Source: Chthoniobacterales bacterium
GTDB taxonomy: Bacteria > Verrucomicrobiota > Verrucomicrobiia > Chthoniobacterales > UBA10450
Length of the DNA stretch: 64,000 bases
Direction: 5' to 3'
Assembly (NCBI GenBank): GCA_013821455.1
Contig: JACDGS010000004.1
Location: 62,001-126,000 of the forward strand
The position numbers and the translations under genes were made by a program. Under the pieces are notes generated by a model. The model saw only the letters and a list, made by a program, of their open reading frames with translations, was not told the DNA's origin and ran no database searches. Below are positions 26,622-35,116 of this stretch, one piece after another (positions within the stretch are counted from its first letter, which is position 1; each line of letters opens with the position of its first letter).

Positions 26622-26658
26622 AAACAAAAAAACGCCCGGACCATTTCTGATCCGGGCG
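26622..26658 (-). terminator. Intrinsic terminator of the 6S RNA transcript
   Basis: Perfect eight-base stem CGCCCGGA / TCCGGGCG (26633-26640 and 26651-26658) with a ten-base loop. On the minus strand it is followed by a run of seven T's. It lies just downstream of the 6S RNA and at the end of the plus-strand nucleotidyltransferase gene. Confidence 0.85.
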
Positions 26659-26663
26659 CTTGA

Positions 26664-26852
26664 GAGTATTACCCCGCCAGTGCCGTTTAGGCGGACGACC
26701 CGTTCCCTTCTGGTAACGGGCGGGTGACCGTCGCCGGAGCGTCTGACTTCCAATGAAGGCCTGCCATCTTCCCCTAACGACCTAGCCCCCTGTGCTAACA
26801 ACATCGGTCCGGGCATCACACCTGTAATCTCGAACACCGCAGGGTAAAATTT
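26664..26852 (-). ncRNA. ssrS: 6S RNA
   Basis: Read on the minus strand, the 5' segment (26850 downward: TTACCCTGC, then GGTGTTCG) pairs with the 3' segment (about 26665-26685: ACGGCACTGGCGGGGTAA) to form the long closing stem of 6S RNA, with one bulged G. The middle carries GCCCGGACCGATGTT on one side and GACGCTCCGGCGACGG on the other, in the places of the conserved strands around the central bubble. Length about 189 nt, near the 184 nt of E. coli 6S, and an intrinsic terminator follows. 6S RNA mimics an open promoter and sequesters the housekeeping RNA polymerase. No protein gene fits this region. Confidence 0.7.
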
Positions 26853-26962
26853 GTCCCGCCACTCGGGCGTCGAAAGCCGTCGATTGAGAGCTGAAAGTAG
26901 ACGCAAATAGGTCTTTGAACCTTCAACCCTCAAGCGGCGTCTCTCGACTTATCAAAGAACCG

Positions 26963-29320
26963 TCATTCCCGCAGTTCCACTCCCAGCTCGCTCCGCAAAC
27001 GCTCGCGAATCCGGTCGTGGGCCGCGTTCACTTCGTCGCTGGTGAGTGTCCGGTTTTTGTCCCGGTATGTCAACGAATACGCCAGAGATTTTCGGTCGCC
27101 GCCGGAATCCGCGGAGCCTTTTCCGCTGAACAAATCAAAGAGCTCTACCTCCACGAGAAGCGGCTCGGAGCCACTCGTTAGGCTGGAAAGGATCGCGGCG
27201 TGCGTGATCGACTCCGGCGCGAAGAGCGCGATGTCGCGCGTGATGGAAGGGAACCGTTGCAGGTCTTGAAAACGGCGAGTCTGCGTGGTGATCTCGAAAT
27301 CGTTAGGCAAATTTAATTCCGCCAGAAAAACTGGCGCCGTCGCGCCCGCCGGCGCCGCATGCGCGGACGAAACCTGACCAGCCACTCCAATTTGGCGCTT
27401 CTCGGAAAAAACATTTGTCACGAGCGCAAAATTTGGACTTTCGGACCGCTCCAGGCGCAACGATCCCAGCCCGAGCGCTTCCAGCGCGCCTTTCAGGTCG
27501 AACAAATCAAGCGGCCGCGCGCGACCACCGCGCCAGTTCGCCTGACTCTCCGCCTGACCCGAAAGAAGGAGCGCAACGCGACGCGCCTCCGCGCCATCCG
27601 GAGGGAAAAAGGCGCGGCCGATTTCGAACAGCCGCACGCTCTTCGCGCCGGCGCGCACGTTGCGTTCGAGCGCGCCCAGCAATCCCGGCACGAGACTCGG
27701 CCGCAACGCGACATGATCTTCGCTGAGCGGATTGCGCAACTCGACCGCCCCTTCCCCAAAACCGCCGCCTAACGACTCACGGCCGACGAGCGCGGACGTG
27801 CGCGCTTCGCAGAAACCGCGGGCTGCGAGTCGCTGCCGCAACTTGCTCTCGAAATCATAACGGCGATCCGCGGACGAAACCGCGCTGAAGCAACTCCGGT
27901 TCGAGCCCTCGATCCGATTGATCCCGAAGACTCGCACCACCTCTTCGATCAGATCGACTTCGCGACGCAGATCGGCGCGGTAACTGGGAATTTTCCACGT
28001 CGCCTGCTCGATAGTCCCGCCCAGTTTTTCAAGGCCGAAACCTTCGAGAATTCGATCCGCTTCCGATGGTAAAACCGCGGTACCAAGGAGCTGACTGCAA
28101 CGCGCGTAACGCAACGAAAAGCCGGTCGGGGGCGCTGGTAAAATTCCCGCGACGACCGTTTCGTTGGCGGGCGCGCCGCCAGCGATTTCCTGCAGCAACT
28201 GCGTCGCGCGCGCAGAAGCGCGCAGGATCATTCCCGGATCGACGCCGCGCTCGAAGCGATAGCTCGCGTCGCTCGGCAAGTTCAGTTCGCGCGCCGTCCG
28301 TCGAATATTCGAGGGTTGGAAATAAGCGCTCTCCAAGACGATGGCGCGCGTCGCTTCCGTCACTCCGCTCTCGTCGCCACCCATCACTCCGCCAATCCCC
28401 ACAGCGCGCTCGGCATCGGCGATCAGGAGCATTTTCTCATCGAGTTGATAAGTGCGGCCGTCGAGCGCAAGGAACTTCTCGTTAGGCCGAGCGAGTCGCA
28501 CGTTGATCCCGCCGGTTAATTTAGCGGCATCAAAAGCGTGCAACGGCTGGCCGAGTTCGAGCATCACAAAATTCGTGATGTCCACGACGTTGTTGACCGA
28601 GCGGAGACCGACCGCTTCGAGCTTCGCGCGCAGCCAGGCGGGACTCGAACCGACGGTCACATTCTCGATCCGTCGCGCGGAGTAAAACGGGCACTCGTTA
28701 GGCGCACTGATTTGCACCTCCGCGCGTTCGCGCGTCGCCGGCTCGGCGATCTCCAATTTGCGCAAAGGCTTTTGCGTGAGCGCGGCGATCTCACGTGCGA
28801 GTCCGTAATGGCTCAGGAGGTCGGCGCGGTTCGGCGTGATTTCGACATCGAGGATGGTGTCGTTAGGAAAAAGTTCGCCGATTGGCGCACCTATTTTTGC
28901 TTCCGGCGAAAGGATCAACAGACCGGCGGAGTCTTCCGCGAGGGCGAGTTCTTTGGCGCTGCAAAGCATGCCCTGTGACTCGACGCCGCGCAGTTTGCTC
29001 GCTTTGATTTTGAAGTCGTTAGGCAAAACTGCACCGGGCAGTGCGAGCGGAACCTTGTCGCCGACTTTGTAATTTTTCGCGCCGCAAACGATCTGGCGCG
29101 GCTGGCCGCTGCCGTCATCCACCTGGCAGACGCTGAGGCGGTCAGCGTTTGGGTGTTCCGTCGAGGCGTTAATCTGCGCGACGACGACATGCTCAAAATT
29201 CGCGCCGCGTTTTTCGATCCCTTCGATCTCGACGCCGGCGAGCGTGAGCAATTCCGCGAGCGTGGCGGTGTCGTTAGGCAACTCGACAAATTCGCCGAGC
29301 CAGTTCAGGGAAAATTTCAT
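26963..29320 (-). CDS. pheT: Phenylalanine-tRNA ligase, beta subunit
   Basis: 785 residues, full length. It opens MKFSLNWLGEFVEL; the tRNA-binding (EMAP) domain follows with VCQVDDGS and VCGAKNYKVGDKVPLALPGAV (split in family alignments); B3/B4 with PFYSARRIENV and LPSDASYRFERGVDP; B5 and the catalytic-like core; and a C-terminal ferredoxin-fold anticodon-binding domain (RFPSITRDIALF ... YSLTYRDKNRTLT). Forms the alpha2beta2 synthetase with PheS. The gene carries seven exact nonamers. Confidence 0.96.
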   Translation of the reverse strand: MKFSLNWLGEFVELPNDTATLAELLTLAGVEIEGIEKRGANFEHVVVAQINASTEHPNADRLSVCQVDDGSGQPRQIVCGAKNYKVGDKVPLALPGAVLPNDFKIKASKLRGVESQGMLCSAKELALAEDSAGLLILSPEAKIGAPIGELFPNDTILDVEITPNRADLLSHYGLAREIAALTQKPLRKLEIAEPATRERAEVQISAPNECPFYSARRIENVTVGSSPAWLRAKLEAVGLRSVNNVVDITNFVMLELGQPLHAFDAAKLTGGINVRLARPNEKFLALDGRTYQLDEKMLLIADAERAVGIGGVMGGDESGVTEATRAIVLESAYFQPSNIRRTARELNLPSDASYRFERGVDPGMILRASARATQLLQEIAGGAPANETVVAGILPAPPTGFSLRYARCSQLLGTAVLPSEADRILEGFGLEKLGGTIEQATWKIPSYRADLRREVDLIEEVVRVFGINRIEGSNRSCFSAVSSADRRYDFESKLRQRLAARGFCEARTSALVGRESLGGGFGEGAVELRNPLSEDHVALRPSLVPGLLGALERNVRAGAKSVRLFEIGRAFFPPDGAEARRVALLLSGQAESQANWRGGRARPLDLFDLKGALEALGLGSLRLERSESPNFALVTNVFSEKRQIGVAGQVSSAHAAPAGATAPVFLAELNLPNDFEITTQTRRFQDLQRFPSITRDIALFAPESITHAAILSSLTSGSEPLLVEVELFDLFSGKGSADSGGDRKSLAYSLTYRDKNRTLTSDEVNAAHDRIRERLRSELGVELRE

Positions 29321-29339
29321 AACGCCGCTTCGCGTTTTA

Positions 29340-29476
29340 TTCCGGGGAGCGCACGCGCCCTCGCGTGCCGTTTGCGGCGCCTCGCCGCAAACTTCTTGGA
29401 AAGGCCGCTGCCAAAAAAGTTCGTGATGGCGGGGGCGCCATCACCAGCACGCGAGGCGCGTGCGCTCCCCAGAAAT
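29340..29476. repeat. Large palindromic repeat between pheS and pheT
   Basis: An imperfect inverted repeat of about 135 bp, outer arms GGGGAGCGCACGCGCC and GGCGCGTGCGCTCCCC, with inner arms built from GCGCCTCGCCGCAAAC and GGCGGGGGCGCC. It fills most of the 169-bp pheS-pheT gap, in a place where these two genes are usually adjacent. The transcript would fold into a long hairpin. Confidence 0.8.
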
Positions 29477-29489
29477 CGTGCGCGCGGGC

Positions 29490-30509
29490 TCATGACGCGA
29501 ATTGGCGCAGGAAACGCAGATCGTTTTGCGCGAAGAAACGGATGTCGGGGATGTCGAACAGGATCATGGCGAGACGATCCATTCCGAGACCGAAGGCGAA
29601 GCCGGTCCATTTCTCCGGGTCGTAAGCCGCATCGTGACGCGCGCGATTTACTTCTTCGAAAACCGCCGGATGCACCATCCCGCAGCCCGCGACTTCGATC
29701 CATTTCTCGCCGCTCTTGAGCGCTTTCGATTTCACGTCGATCTCGAAACTCGGCTCCGTGAACGGAAAATAGTGTGGGCGAAACCGCACCGCCGTGTCGC
29801 TCCCAAAAAGCTCGCGCAGAAAATATTCCAGCGTGCCTTTCAGGTCCGCGACACTGACGCCTTCATCGACATAGAGACCTTCGATCTGGTGAAACTGCGC
29901 GCTATGGGTCGCGTCCACTTCGTCGCGCCGAAAAGCTGCGCCGGGCGCGATCACGCGGATGGGCGGTCCGGCGCTTTCCATGGTACGGATTTGAACGGTG
30001 GAAGTGTGCGTCCGCAGCAAGCGGCCGTCCGGTAAATAAAAAGTGTCGGCTTCGTTTCGCGCCGGGTGATCGGGCGCGGTGTTGAGCGCGTCGAAGCAAT
30101 GCCATTCGTCCTCGACATCCGGGCCTTCCGCGAGTGCGAAACCCATCCGCCGAAAAAGCCCGATGGCGCGGTCGAGCATTTGCGTGAGCGGATGGAGCGC
30201 GCCGAGTTCGTTAGGCGTGCCCGGCAGCGAAATATCGATCTCGGCGAGCGCACCGGATTCACTCGCGGCGCGAAGCTTTTCACTGGCCTGCTCGAGCGCC
30301 GCGGCGACCGCAGTTCGAGATTGGTTCAGCAATTTCCCGACGACCGGACGCTCTTCTTTCGAGAGCGTTTTCATCTGCTCGCTCCACGCGGAAATGCTGC
30401 CGCTCTTTCCGAGATAACGCACGCGCGCGGCCTCGAGCGCCTGTTCGTTAGGCGCGCCTGCGATCTCGGCGAGCGCGGCGTCGCGGAGTTCCTCGAGCGG
30501 GTGCATCAT
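29490..30509 (-). CDS. pheS: Phenylalanine-tRNA ligase, alpha subunit
   Basis: 339 residues from the MMHPLEELRD start; the frame is open much further upstream (to 30896) but that extension covers a repeat and the rplT gene. Class II synthetase motifs: the coiled-coil N-terminal arm, FALAEGPDVEDEWHCFDALN, motif 2 FRRDEVDATHSAQFHQIEG, and motif 3 GFAFGLGMDRLAMILF. Partner of PheT; located in the usual rplT-pheS-pheT order. Confidence 0.95.
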   Translation of the reverse strand: MMHPLEELRDAALAEIAGAPNEQALEAARVRYLGKSGSISAWSEQMKTLSKEERPVVGKLLNQSRTAVAAALEQASEKLRAASESGALAEIDISLPGTPNELGALHPLTQMLDRAIGLFRRMGFALAEGPDVEDEWHCFDALNTAPDHPARNEADTFYLPDGRLLRTHTSTVQIRTMESAGPPIRVIAPGAAFRRDEVDATHSAQFHQIEGLYVDEGVSVADLKGTLEYFLRELFGSDTAVRFRPHYFPFTEPSFEIDVKSKALKSGEKWIEVAGCGMVHPAVFEEVNRARHDAAYDPEKWTGFAFGLGMDRLAMILFDIPDIRFFAQNDLRFLRQFAS

Positions 30510-30522
30510 CGTGAACACTGTA

Positions 30523-30636
30523 GATGCTTCGCTGTGCGAAGCACGGGACGGGCGAGCAACGGAATTTAGCGCGCGAGATTTCGCGCGCCTCGCGGTCGCA
30601 TCTCCTGCGCCTCCCACAGGAAGGCGGCTACAAATC
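30523..30636. repeat. Inverted repeat, GGCGGCTACA family (second copy)
   Basis: About 112 bp in the rplT-pheS spacer. It shares CTTCGCTGTGCG with the left part and CCTCCCACAGGAAGGCGGCTACA (positions 30613-30635) with the right part of the copy at 17800-17896. Inner arms are GCGCGAGATTTCGCGCG-like. Confidence 0.65.
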
Positions 30637-31027
30637 AGGCCGCGCTTTTGTTTTTTGACTCGCTCGACTTTTTCTCGAGCGCGTTCTTCACCGTCGCGAC
30701 GATGTTCTTGAAGGCTGCTTCGTCCGTGATGGCGAGATCGGAAAGAATCTTGCGATCGAGCTCGATCCCCGAGGCTTTCAAGCCTTCGGCGAACCGGCTG
30801 TAGGTCATCCCTTCCGCGCGGACGGCGGCGTTGAGCCGCTGAATCCAGAGCATGCGGAAGTTGCGCTTCCTGGTTTTGCGATCGCGATAGGCCCAATACT
30901 TTCCCTTCATCGTCGCGTCTTTCGCGTAGCGGAAAAGTTTCGATCGGCGGCCGCGAAAACCTTTGGCGGAATCGACGACGCGTTTGCGGCGCTCGCGGCT
31001 GGCGGGCGCGTTAGTGGCTCTTGGCAT
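30635..31027 (-). CDS. rplT: Large ribosomal subunit protein bL20
   Basis: 130 residues. [36 protein letters not shown] and [19 protein letters not shown] (shown in parts) match L20; it is about 12 residues longer than usual with a Lys/Ser-rich tail. First gene of rplT-pheS-pheT. The normal upstream partners infC and rpmI are not here; the neighbour is an oppositely oriented cyclase gene. A strong Shine-Dalgarno GGAGGA nine bases before the ATG lies inside a hairpin. Confidence 0.95.
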   Translation of the reverse strand: MPRATNAPASRERRKRVVDSAKGFRGRRSKLFRYAKDATMKGKYWAYRDRKTRKRNFRMLWIQRLNAAVRAEGMTYSRFAEGLKASGIELDRKILSDLAITDEAAFKNIVATVKNALEKKSSESKNKSAA

Positions 31028-31035
31028 GTTGTTTT

Positions 31036-31055
31036 TCCTCCGAAATCATTCGGAG
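31036..31055 (-). promoter_or_regulatory. Hairpin that covers the rplT ribosome-binding site
   Basis: On the minus strand CTCCGAA and TTCGGAG pair perfectly around a TGAT loop (31038-31055). The right arm contains part of the GGAGGA Shine-Dalgarno (31036-31041). L20 controls its own operon in many bacteria by binding the leader mRNA; this small hairpin is a plausible switch, though it does not copy the E. coli structure. Confidence 0.55.
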
Positions 31056-31080
31056 AATCTCCTGCGAGCGAGTTGTTGAT

Positions 31081-31117
31081 TCGTTAGGCTCTCTCCGACC
31101 TCACTCGCTCGTTAGGC
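31081..31117. repeat. Direct pair of TCGTTAGGC nonamers upstream of rplT
   Basis: Two exact copies (31081 and 31109) in the same orientation, starts 28 bases apart, in the divergent rplT / cyclase intergenic region. Outside coding sequence, so not explained by codon choice. Confidence 0.8.
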
Positions 31118-31210
31118 GCAAAATGCGCCAGGTGGACAGATCCGCCGACGCTTCTTCTGGGAAACGTCGGGCTGGGAAAATAGGCGGAGGCGCCGGGATG
31201 ACAACCGAAA

Positions 31211-33361
31211 ATGACGTTGGCCGTGCGGCCCAAGATTTTCTACAATGCGCCTGTGCATTGGTTGGGCCGGAATCGACTTCTTATCCTCGCGGCGATCTGT
31301 CTTTTCTTTACCGGGCTCATTCTGCTTTTCCACTACACCCCGGGCGTGCCTTTTTTCTCCGTCGTCTGGTCGGGGGAAACTCGCTTCGAAGATTTCCTGC
31401 AAAGGGAAGGACGGAAAACACCGACGCGGGCTGATTTCGTCCTTCTCGGAATCGACCAGAGCACGATGGAGTTGCCGCCTTTCGAGCCGAGCGAGCTGGC
31501 GAACAACCGCGCCTTCCAATTGATGACCGCGCGGCCTTTTCCGTGGTCACGCGAAGTCTGGGCGCTCCTCCTCGACCGGCTTTTTTCCTCGGGCGCGCGG
31601 CTGGTGATGTTTGATTTGGCTTTCAATCCGCCTAACGAAGGCGACGCACAATTTCATGCCGCGCTCGATCGTTACCGCGGCAAAGTCGTGCTCTCCGCGA
31701 ATATCGACGTGGCCCACGCCATGCAGATGATCGTGCCTAACGACAAGCTGATTCCGCCGCCACAGATGGCGGACCCGCGCGTCGGTTTCGTTAACTTCTT
31801 CCCCAATCTGCTCGACGGACGAACGCGCTCGATTTACTTCACCCTGACCGATCGGCAGCTCGCCGGCCTGCCCCCAAATCCCGGCGCGGAGATTTATCAT
31901 TCGCTCGCCGCGCGCGGGCTGGAGCAGATGGGCCGCGGCGCCGATGTCCCGCGCGATCACGATGCGCACATGATCCGCTTCTGCGACGACGATGCCTATC
32001 AGCCGCTGCCGTTATACGAAGTTTTCGATCCAAAATTCTGGCACGCGAACTACCACGACGGCGCTTTTTTCAAAGGCAAAATCGTGCTCATCGGCGGGAC
32101 CGCGCAGATCTGGCACGACGTCGTAGAAACGCCGCTCGGGCCCGGCCTGCTCGGACCGAAGGTGCATATGGAAGCGATGACCGCGGCGATGGCCCACCAG
32201 TATTTGCGCATGACGCCGCTGCCGATCGATTTCGCCCTTGTCATCGGCGCTGGGGCGCTGGCCTGGGCACTCATCGGATTCGTTAGGCGCCCGGTTATTG
32301 TGCTCCTCCTCCTCGCCGGCGTGACCCTCGCTTACCTGGCCGCGGCTCGGATCAGTTATGATCACGCCGGCCTCCTACTCGTGACCGTTCCCGTCCTCGG
32401 TAATTTCCTCCTCAGCGGCGCGAGCTCGTTAGGCTTCGAGTTCGTCCTCGAAACAATCGAGAAGAATCGCACGCGGCGCACGCTCGAGCGCTATGTCTCG
32501 AAAAATCTGGTGAAGGAAATTCTCGATAACCCCGGCGGGTTTTACAGCAGCCTGAAAGGGGTGCGCATTCCGGCGACGATTCTGTTTTCCGACATTGTCG
32601 GCTTCACCAGCCTGACGGAAAACGCCGATCCCGAAGCGCTCGTCGCACAGCTCAACGAATATCTCAGTCGCATGACAACGGCCGTTTTCGAGAATGGCGG
32701 GACGCTCGATAAATTCATCGGCGACGCGGTTATGGCAGTGTGGGGAAATGTGCGCAGTCAGGGGCCGGCAAGCGATTCGAAGATGGCGGCGCGCGCCGCG
32801 CTGGCGATGCGGCGCGAGTTAAATATTCTCAACAAAAGCTGGTTCGCGCGCGGCATCGCGCCATTCGCGATCGGGATTGGGATCAACCAGGGCGATGTCC
32901 TCGGCGCCAACATCGGCTCGCAGGAAAAAGCCGACCCAACCGTGATCGGCGACGCGGTTAATCTCGCCTCCCGGCTCGAGAGCCTAACGAGAACTTATGG
33001 GACCGATATCCTGCTCGGGCCGACCGCGACCGAGTTCGTGAGGGACGAATTTCACGTGCGCAGCGTCGCGCGCGTGCAGGTGAAAGGAAAAACCGAGCCG
33101 GTCGAGATCGCGACGCTCATCGGCGTGCGCGACGACGCGACGCTCGATCCCGAGTTGCTGCGCCATTTGGAAACGTACGAGAGCGGCTTCAAAAAATTCC
33201 GGCAACGCGAATTTCAGCAGGCGAAAATTTTGCTCTCGCAGTTCCTGGAATTTTACCCTAACGACTTCCTCGCGCAGATGTATTTGGAGCGCGTGCAGCA
33301 ATACGAAGAGTCACCGCCGGGCGAAACCTGGAATGCGGTGGAGGTGTTTCAGAAGAAGTGA
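31211..33361 (+). CDS. CHASE2-domain adenylate/guanylate cyclase (class III)
   Basis: 716 residues: one N-terminal membrane segment, a CHASE2 extracytoplasmic sensor (about residues 50-330; VLLGIDQSTMELPP, WSREVWALLLDRL, LVMFDLAFN), two or three further membrane segments near 335-400, then a class III cyclase domain (about 455-640). Metal-binding Asp residues are in ILFSDIVGFTSLTE and KFIGDAVMAVWG; ADPTVIGDAVNLASRLE holds the transition-state Asn/Arg. The purine-specifying position looks more like adenylate cyclase. Followed at 15 bp by an FHA protein. Confidence 0.92.
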   Translation: MTLAVRPKIFYNAPVHWLGRNRLLILAAICLFFTGLILLFHYTPGVPFFSVVWSGETRFEDFLQREGRKTPTRADFVLLGIDQSTMELPPFEPSELANNRAFQLMTARPFPWSREVWALLLDRLFSSGARLVMFDLAFNPPNEGDAQFHAALDRYRGKVVLSANIDVAHAMQMIVPNDKLIPPPQMADPRVGFVNFFPNLLDGRTRSIYFTLTDRQLAGLPPNPGAEIYHSLAARGLEQMGRGADVPRDHDAHMIRFCDDDAYQPLPLYEVFDPKFWHANYHDGAFFKGKIVLIGGTAQIWHDVVETPLGPGLLGPKVHMEAMTAAMAHQYLRMTPLPIDFALVIGAGALAWALIGFVRRPVIVLLLLAGVTLAYLAAARISYDHAGLLLVTVPVLGNFLLSGASSLGFEFVLETIEKNRTRRTLERYVSKNLVKEILDNPGGFYSSLKGVRIPATILFSDIVGFTSLTENADPEALVAQLNEYLSRMTTAVFENGGTLDKFIGDAVMAVWGNVRSQGPASDSKMAARAALAMRRELNILNKSWFARGIAPFAIGIGINQGDVLGANIGSQEKADPTVIGDAVNLASRLESLTRTYGTDILLGPTATEFVRDEFHVRSVARVQVKGKTEPVEIATLIGVRDDATLDPELLRHLETYESGFKKFRQREFQQAKILLSQFLEFYPNDFLAQMYLERVQQYEESPPGETWNAVEVFQKK

Positions 33362-33376
33362 TAAGCAAAAGCCGTT

Positions 33377-33880
33377 ATGCCCAAACTTTCGATCGCGCTG
33401 CACGATAACAAGATCACGCACGAGCTGACCGAGGAGAAAATCACCGTCGGCCGCGCGCCCGATAATCTGATCCAGATCGATGATCCGTCCGTCTCCAGTC
33501 GTCACGCGCAACTCATCCAGGATGGCGAGCGCTATGAACTGAAGGATCTCGATTCGACCAACGGCACGCGAGTCAACGGCCAGGTTGTTACGCAGGTCTT
33601 CCTGCACGTGGGCGATCGGGTGCGTTTCGGAAAAGTCGAGGCGCGCTATGAGTCTGAAGTAACCGGCGAAGCGCAGGCTCTGCCCGACACCGCGCAGATC
33701 AAAGCGCGTCCCGCCGCGACGAGCGAGAAGCCGGCGGATTTTACAAATGCGTCGCCTTTCCCGAATCGGAAAAAAGAAAAAGACACGGTCGGTCTGGCCA
33801 TCATGGCGGCAGGCGCGTTTGCGATTCTCGCGATGATCCTAAGCCTGTTGAATCTGCTGCGGCTGCACGCGCCGCTGTAG
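33377..33880 (+). CDS. FHA-domain membrane protein
   Basis: 167 residues. N-terminal FHA fold with the phosphothreonine-binding residues: VGRAPDNLIQ, SVSSRHAQL and STNGTRVNG. A linker of about 60 residues leads to a C-terminal membrane segment (LAIMAAGAFAILAMILSLL). Cotranscribed with the CHASE2 cyclase, so it likely acts in the same signalling pathway, possibly reading a Ser/Thr kinase signal; no kinase is nearby. Confidence 0.88.
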   Translation: MPKLSIALHDNKITHELTEEKITVGRAPDNLIQIDDPSVSSRHAQLIQDGERYELKDLDSTNGTRVNGQVVTQVFLHVGDRVRFGKVEARYESEVTGEAQALPDTAQIKARPAATSEKPADFTNASPFPNRKKEKDTVGLAIMAAGAFAILAMILSLLNLLRLHAPL

Positions 33881-33923
33881 GAACGGTATTCGCTGGGCGA
33901 AGCGGCTGAGCGCATCGTGGCGT

Positions 33924-33982
33924 TGTCATCCTGAGCCAGCGTAGCGCGAATGCGGAGGTCCTCACTCTGCTCAGGATGACAA
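33924..33982. repeat. Dispersed palindromic repeat, copy 3 (short)
   Basis: About 58 bp, outer arms TGTCATCCTGAGC and GCTCAGGATGACA. The inner part is shortened relative to the other copies; the loop holds GCGGAGGTCCTC. Between the FHA and HAD genes. Confidence 0.8.
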
Positions 33983-34041
33983 CGGGTGGCGCTCACCGAA
34001 AAGTTGCTGCGCGCACGAAGCGAGAATAAGCGCACTGCGCC

Positions 34042-34728
34042 ATGACACCCAGAAGACTCTTACTTTTCGATATCGACGGCACCCTCGTGAACACCGCCGG
34101 CGCCGGTGTGCAGGCTCTGAAGGATATCCTGCTCGATCGGTTTGGGATCGACGATGATCTCGAAGGAATTGAAATCGCCGGGCGGACCGATAGCGGAATC
34201 GTGCAGCAGATTCTGCAAAAACAAAAAATCGCGCCGACTGAAGAAACAATCGCCGCCTACCTCGATGACTACGTCGAACGTCTCGCGTGCGATTTGCCTA
34301 AACGCGCTGGTCGTGTGCTGCGCGGCATCACGGAGTTGCTGCCGCGCCTGAAAGCCAATCCGCAAAATGTGCTCGCGCTTCTCACCGGCAACATCGAGCG
34401 CGGCGCGAAACTGAAGCTCGAGCACTACGGGCTCTGGGATTTTTTTGAATTTGGCGCCTTTGCCGATGATCACCACGATCGCAATCAGTTGGGGCCTTTC
34501 GCACAGCGGCGGGCGCGCGAGAAATACGCGACCGATTTCGCGGCCGAGAACATCGACGTCATCGGCGATACGCCGCACGACATTGCGTGTGGCAAGGCCA
34601 TCGGCGCGCGCACGATCGCGGTCGCGACGGGAAACTTTTCGCGCAAAGAATTGGCGGAATGCGAACCCGACGAAGTACTCGACAGCTTTGCCGACGTCGA
34701 GGGCAGCATCGTTAGGCTGGGCTGGTAG
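34042..34728 (+). CDS. HAD-superfamily hydrolase (phosphoglycolate-phosphatase-like)
   Basis: 228 residues. HAD motif I LLFDIDGTLVNT with both catalytic Asps, motif II LLTGN, motif III Lys in the ARNQ/KY region and motif IV VIGDTPHDIACGKAIGA. A helical cap domain lies at about residues 20-95. Probably a phosphomonoesterase acting on a small molecule; the substrate cannot be told. Confidence 0.87.
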   Translation: MTPRRLLLFDIDGTLVNTAGAGVQALKDILLDRFGIDDDLEGIEIAGRTDSGIVQQILQKQKIAPTEETIAAYLDDYVERLACDLPKRAGRVLRGITELLPRLKANPQNVLALLTGNIERGAKLKLEHYGLWDFFEFGAFADDHHDRNQLGPFAQRRAREKYATDFAAENIDVIGDTPHDIACGKAIGARTIAVATGNFSRKELAECEPDEVLDSFADVEGSIVRLGW

Positions 34729-34801
34729 GTTCCGCGCCTACGTCTCCTGCCCACCGCAACAGATTGACGGCTGACGCGCAAGTGACATCATTCCTTCGGT
34801 T

Positions 34802-35116
34802 ATGATGGATCTTTCGCCTAACGTGGTGCCGCTGGAAGGCGAAATCGATCTTCACGTTTCGCCGCAAATCGGCGCCCGGCTGGCGACTCTCATTAAGCAG
34901 AAGCCGGCGAAACTCGTGGTCGATCTTTCGCAGGTGACTTACATCGACAGCTCCGGTCTCGCGGTGCTGATCGAGGCGATGCAAAACGTCGGCGCTTACG
35001 GGGGAAGCTTTGCGCTCTCTGGTTTGCAGGAAAGCGTGCGGCCGATTTTCGAGATCGCGCGCCTCGATCAGGTCTTCAGGATATTTTCCGATAGCGCGGC
35101 TGCTCTCGCGGCGTGA
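34802..35116 (+). CDS. STAS-domain protein (anti-sigma-factor antagonist type)
   Basis: 104 residues, a single STAS domain. VVPLEGEIDLHVSP, LVVDLSQVTYIDSSGLAVLIEA (given in parts) contain the phosphorylatable Ser after IDSSG, and a final helix follows. Such proteins bind anti-sigma kinases or act in partner switching. No kinase or phosphatase lies nearby. The last 49 bases overlap the 3' end of the convergent glycosyltransferase gene. Confidence 0.88.
   Translation: MMDLSPNVVPLEGEIDLHVSPQIGARLATLIKQKPAKLVVDLSQVTYIDSSGLAVLIEAMQNVGAYGGSFALSGLQESVRPIFEIARLDQVFRIFSDSAAALAA

Noticed and set aside
26613-26933. Minus-strand frame of 106 codons
   Set aside because: It covers the 6S RNA and its terminator; composition does not look like a protein.
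28630-28670. tRNA-like 3' half on the minus strand (GGTTCGAGTCCCGCC-type T arm)
   Set aside because: It is inside pheT and encodes a normal family segment (GSSPAWLRAKLE); no anticodon arm or matching acceptor stem is present.
30510-30896. Upstream extension of the pheS frame by 129 codons
   Set aside because: It runs through a palindromic repeat and the rplT gene; PheS family starts at MHPLEEL.
31028-31210. Search for rpmI upstream of rplT
   Set aside because: No frame with L35-like residues; the frame ending near 31112 on the minus strand is an antisense run-on of the cyclase gene.
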